Positions 60,927 to 64,000 of a stretch of 64,000 nucleotides of DNA are shown here, in pieces. Made by a program: the position numbers and the translations under genes. This DNA is from Halieaceae bacterium UBA5085 (GTDB lineage Bacteria; Pseudomonadota; Gammaproteobacteria; Pseudomonadales; Halieaceae), in assembly GCA_002414665.1 (NCBI GenBank), contig DIAF01000020.1:102890-166889 (forward strand). Direction: 5' to 3'. Below the pieces are notes generated by a model that was not told where the DNA came from, made no database searches, and saw nothing but the letters and a program-made list of their open reading frames with translations. Position 1 is the first letter of the stretch, and every line of letters starts with the position of its first letter.

Positions 60927-62264
60927 TTAGCCGTCCAGCGGCTCAACGCGGATTCTGACTACCTGGCCCGCAATGGTGTCAAGCGCCTCGATCTGTGCAA
61001 CGGCCGCGTCGACCCGGCCCTGGGCCGCGCGATTGGTCAGGACTATCAGCGGTACCGTAGACTGCCCCGGCGCGGGTGCCTTCTGGATCAATGCTTCGAT
61101 ACTGATACCGTGGTCACTGAAGATGGTGGCGATACGCGACAGCACACCCGTGCGATCCTCGGCCTCCATGCGCAGATACCAGGGGGTCTCCACCTCCGCC
61201 ATCGGCACAATGGGCAGATCGCGCAGAGCTTCATTCGAAAACGACAGGGAAGGCACCCGGCTGACCTGACCTGCGCTCAGGTCCCGAGCCAGATCAACCA
61301 GGTCGGCGACCACCGCGGACGCGGTGGGTTTGCCACCGGCGCCTGCGCCGTAATACAGCGTAGGCCCGACAGCGCTGCCCTCGACCAACACCGCATTCTT
61401 TACACCATTGACATTGGCCAGCAGACGGTCTTCGGGAATCAGCGTCGGATGCACACGCAACTCCACACCCCGCGGCCCCTGTTTGGCAATACCCAGATGC
61501 TTCACCCGGTACCCCAGCTCTTCGGCGTAGTCCAGGTCCTGTGGCGTGAGGCGCGTGATGCCCTCGGTATACACCGAGTCAAACTGCAGGGGAATGCCAA
61601 ATGCAATGGACGCCAGAATCACCAGCTTGTGCGCCGCATCGATCCCTTCGACATCAAAGGTCGGGTCGGCCTCGGCGTAGCCGAGAGCCTGAGCCTCCGC
61701 CAGCACATCGGCAAACTCCCGACGGTGCTCGCGCATCTCGCTGAGAATAAAATTCCCGGTACCGTTGATGATGCCCGCCAGCCATTCGATATGGTTCCCC
61801 GCCAGACCTTCCCGCAGGGCCTTGATGATCGGGATACCACCCGCCACCGCCGCCTCATAGCGCACCGCGACGTTGTGTTCCGCCGCCAGCGCAAACAACT
61901 CGTTGCCGTGTTCCGCGATGAGTGCCTTGTTTGCCGTCACCACGTGCTTGCCGGCAAGAATGGCGGCCTCCACCAGCTCCCGGGCCACCGTGGTGCCACC
62001 AATCAGTTCCACCAGCACGTCGACGTCAGGGTCGGACACGACATCGAAAATGTCCCGGCTGACGCGCACACCGGTGGTATCACAGGCCGGGTTGTCGCGG
62101 CGTGCACCGATGTGCACGATGGCCAGCGGCGCCTGGGCGCGGGCCGCGATCGCCTCGGCATTTTCCTGCAGCAGATTGAAAGTCCCGCTACCCACGGTCC
62201 CCAGGCCGCAGATGCCAATTCTCACGGCTTGCACCGCGCTCTCCCCTGTCGTTTCAACGTCCAT
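60927..62264 (-). CDS. hom: Homoserine dehydrogenase
   Basis: 445 aa monofunctional enzyme. NAD(P) motif GICGLGTVGSGT near residues 18-29, catalytic Lys/Asp segment in DPTFDVEGIDAAHKLVILA, and a C-terminal ACT domain (about 355-440; YLRMEAEDRTGVLSRIATIFSDHGISIEALIQK) for threonine feedback. Part of an alaC-hom-thrC-recJ string. Confidence 0.96.
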   Translation of the reverse strand: MDVETTGESAVQAVRIGICGLGTVGSGTFNLLQENAEAIAARAQAPLAIVHIGARRDNPACDTTGVRVSRDIFDVVSDPDVDVLVELIGGTTVARELVEAAILAGKHVVTANKALIAEHGNELFALAAEHNVAVRYEAAVAGGIPIIKALREGLAGNHIEWLAGIINGTGNFILSEMREHRREFADVLAEAQALGYAEADPTFDVEGIDAAHKLVILASIAFGIPLQFDSVYTEGITRLTPQDLDYAEELGYRVKHLGIAKQGPRGVELRVHPTLIPEDRLLANVNGVKNAVLVEGSAVGPTLYYGAGAGGKPTASAVVADLVDLARDLSAGQVSRVPSLSFSNEALRDLPIVPMAEVETPWYLRMEAEDRTGVLSRIATIFSDHGISIEALIQKAPAPGQSTVPLIVLTNRAAQGRVDAAVAQIEALDTIAGQVVRIRVEPLDG

Positions 62265-62267
62265 TTG

Positions 62268-63464
62268 TCACGCTACTCCCGTGTGCCCATCGGCGCGAAA
62301 CATGCGCTTGATATTGCGCAGCGCCTGCCGGGTGCGGTGTTCATTCTCGATCAGGCCAAAACGCACGTAGCCCTCGCCATACTCACCGAAGCCGACCCCC
62401 GGTGACACCGCCACCTGCGCCTCCTGCAACAGCTTCTTGCTGAACTCCAGAGACCCCAACGGCTGGTAAAACTCGGGGATACGGGCCCACACGAACATGG
62501 TCGCCCGCGGCGGCGTGACCGGCCAACCCAGCGCATTGAGGCCACTGCAAAGTACATCGCGCCGCGCCTTGTACATGGCATTGATTTCCTGCACACAGGT
62601 CTGGTCCCCTTCCAGGGCAGCGATGGCCGCTACCTGGATGGGGGTGAACATGCCGTAGTCGAGGTAGGACTTCATGCGCCCCAGCGCACCGACCAGCTGC
62701 CGGTTGCCGCAGCAGAACCCAACACGCCAACCCGGCATGTTGTAGCTCTTGGACATGCTGAAAAACTCCACCGCCACTTCCCTGGCACCCTCAACCTGCA
62801 GAATCGACGGGGCAACATATCCGTCGTAACAGAGGTCGGCGTAGGCAAGGTCCTGCACCACCCAGATCTGGTGTTCTCGCGCGACGGCGATCACCCGCTC
62901 GAAGAACTCCAGTTCCACCACCTGGCCGGTAGGGTTGGAGGGAAAACTCAACACCAGCATCTTGGGCCTGGGCCAGCTGTTGCGGATAGCATTTTCCAGT
63001 TCATCGAAGAAACTGTTTTCGTCACCCATCGGTACGTGGCGGATGTCTGCGCCCGAGATCACAAAACCATAGGGGTGAATGGGATACGCCGGGTTGGGCA
63101 CCAGGATGGCGTCGCCGGGCCCGGTGGTGGCCAGTGCGAGGTGGGCCAGGCCCTCTTTCGAGCCCAGCGTGACAATCGCCTCGCTGTTAGGATCCAGGGT
63201 GACGTTGTAGCGCCGCTGGTACCAATCGCAGATCGCCTTGCGCAGTCGGGGAATACCCTGGGACTGAGAGTACCGGTGCGTGTCGCCGCGGCGCGCCGTT
63301 TCCACCAGTTTATCGACAATGTGCGAAGGAGTGGGCTGGTCGGGGTTGCCCATGCCGAAGTCAATAATGTCCTGGCCCGCCGCGCGCGCCTGCTGCTTCA
63401 GTTCACCGATGATATTGAATACATAAGGGGGCAGGCGCTGAATGCGCTGAAACTGGTCTTCCAC
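62268..63464 (-). CDS. alaC: Alanine transaminase-like aminotransferase (AlaC family)
   Basis: 398 aa fold-type I PLP aminotransferase. N-terminal RIQRLPPYVFNIIGELKQQARAAGQDIIDFGMGNPDQPTP, PLP Asp/Tyr in VVQDLAYADLCYDGY, Schiff-base Lys in FFSMSKSYNMPGWRVGF, and Arg in EGYVRFGLIENEHR. AlaC and its close relatives make alanine from pyruvate and glutamate; in many gammaproteobacteria it precedes hom. The stop is 3 bp before the hom start. Confidence 0.92.
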   Translation of the reverse strand: MEDQFQRIQRLPPYVFNIIGELKQQARAAGQDIIDFGMGNPDQPTPSHIVDKLVETARRGDTHRYSQSQGIPRLRKAICDWYQRRYNVTLDPNSEAIVTLGSKEGLAHLALATTGPGDAILVPNPAYPIHPYGFVISGADIRHVPMGDENSFFDELENAIRNSWPRPKMLVLSFPSNPTGQVVELEFFERVIAVAREHQIWVVQDLAYADLCYDGYVAPSILQVEGAREVAVEFFSMSKSYNMPGWRVGFCCGNRQLVGALGRMKSYLDYGMFTPIQVAAIAALEGDQTCVQEINAMYKARRDVLCSGLNALGWPVTPPRATMFVWARIPEFYQPLGSLEFSKKLLQEAQVAVSPGVGFGEYGEGYVRFGLIENEHRTRQALRNIKRMFRADGHTGVA

Positions 63465-63569
63465 GGCACTGGGACTCGGTTGGGCAACCCGTCAGGGGCT
63501 GCAATCTAAAAAAAGGTGGCAAACAGTACTGAGTCCATCCCGGCCTGTCAACGGAGCAGGCAGGCGAAA

Positions 63570-63584
63570 CGCCCTGTACGGGCG
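63570..63584 (-). terminator. Short hairpin after dsbC
   Basis: On the minus strand CGCCC-GTACA-GGGCG follows the dsbC stop and is succeeded by TTTCG. Five GC pairs with a weak T-run, so a modest terminator or processing site. Confidence 0.35.
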
Positions 63585-64000
63585 CTATTCCAGACCGAGT
63601 GTGCCCATCAATTCATCGGCGGGCTGGTAGCCAGGAATCATCTGGCCAGTGGCCGTGATAATGGCAGGCGTGCCACGTACACCCATTGACTGCCCGAGCT
63701 GGTACTGATCAGCCACCGGAGAGCCCTGACAGACGTTTTCCGCCACTGACTCGCCGTTTTTCAGGCGCGTGAGCACATTGGCCCGATCTTCGGCACACCA
63801 TGCGGTGGCCAGTTTACGGTAGCCCTCCGACGCCAGCCCGGAACGTGGGTAAGCGAGATAGCGTACTTCCACACCACGCTTGTTCAGCTCCGGTACCTCG
63901 CGGTGCAGCTTCTGGCAGTAAAAGCAGGTAACGTCGGTAAAGACGGTGATGTGTGAACGCGCCTCGCCCTCCGCCGGGAAGATGATCATGTCTGCCGGTG
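63585..64000 (-). CDS. dsbC: Thiol:disulfide interchange protein DsbC (N-terminal part outside window)
   Basis: The visible part is the C-terminal thioredoxin-fold domain of a DsbC/DsbG disulphide isomerase. It has active site CFYC (where E. coli DsbC has CGYC) in FTDVTCFYCQKLHREV, the cis-Pro loop RGTPAIIT, and a second Cys pair typical of DsbC (WCAEDRAN and ENVCQGSP). Signal peptide and dimerisation domain lie beyond the right edge. Upstream of alaC-hom-thrC, as in many gammaproteobacteria. Confidence 0.9.
   Translation of the reverse strand, partial: PADMIIFPAEGEARSHITVFTDVTCFYCQKLHREVPELNKRGVEVRYLAYPRSGLASEGYRKLATAWCAEDRANVLTRLKNGESVAENVCQGSPVADQYQLGQSMGVRGTPAIITATGQMIPGYQPADELMGTLGLE

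Noticed and set aside
59359..60930. 523-aa plus-strand open frame opposite thrC
   Set aside because: Antisense shadow; ThrC is complete with its PLP lysine on the minus strand.

Overview
The window is about 64 kb of a moderately GC-rich gammaproteobacterial chromosome. The housekeeping genes (guaB-guaA, xseA, lysS, prfB with the classical RF2 frameshift, recJ, thrC, hom, alaC, dsbC) resemble those of marine or soil gammaproteobacteria of the Cellvibrionales/Halieaceae type. That placement is an inference from gene content and arrangement. No rRNA, tRNA or CRISPR array was recognised.

Layout. 1-6.8 kb: the 3' part of a polyamine ABC permease gene, then an ABC ATPase / FtsX permease / periplasmic adaptor trio and an L,D-transpeptidase. 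6.8-8.75 kb: an arsR-arsC-ACR3 arsenic operon on the minus strand, with a perfect inverted repeat lying over the arsR promoter and start codon. 8.77-33.3 kb: a large aromatic catabolic island, almost entirely on the minus strand. It runs from a DmpR/XylR-type activator through a six-subunit phenol hydroxylase (dmpKLMNOP), a ferredoxin, a catechol 2,3-dioxygenase and a meta-cleavage hydrolase. A plus-strand GntR regulator follows. The second half has another catechol 2,3-dioxygenase, a semialdehyde dehydrogenase, an oxalocrotonate decarboxylase, a four-gene envelope module (YCF48-like lipoprotein, MMPL/RND protein, DUF1302 barrel, DUF1329 protein), then a strong intrinsic terminator. Beyond the terminator lie an HCCA-isomerase-like gene, a GST, the hydratase / acetaldehyde dehydrogenase / aldolase (dmpEFG) and a membrane-anchored ABM-domain protein. 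Together these encode phenol to catechol to ring cleavage to pyruvate and acetyl-CoA. Two control inputs are visible: a sigma-54 promoter with paired activator sites upstream of dmpK, and three ATCGAT-centred sites in front of the GntR gene.

33.5-38.8 kb: an HDOD protein, an SDR, an MDR-type reductase, a diguanylate cyclase whose membrane domain carries the residues of the plant ethylene receptor, and a DUF6544/6920-like protein. 39-43.7 kb: a decay zone with an AT-rich secreted hypothetical protein, a parDE locus collapsed by an internal deletion, a frameshifted IS91-family transposase, the last 44 codons of an EAL-domain gene, a metallopeptidase gene with two in-frame nonsense codons and a DoxX-like remnant. 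Intact nrtS-like and MAPEG genes lie among them. 43.8-64 kb: a diheme c-type protein, a GDT1-family transporter, guaBA, xseA, a Crp-family regulator, a REC-adenylate cyclase / response regulator / histidine kinase signalling set, then lysS-prfB-recJ-thrC-hom-alaC-dsbC.

The strongest leads are the ethylene-receptor-like diguanylate cyclase, the four-gene envelope module inside the phenol pathway, the terminator splitting the pathway operon, and the regulatory sites of the two catabolic half-operons and of arsR.
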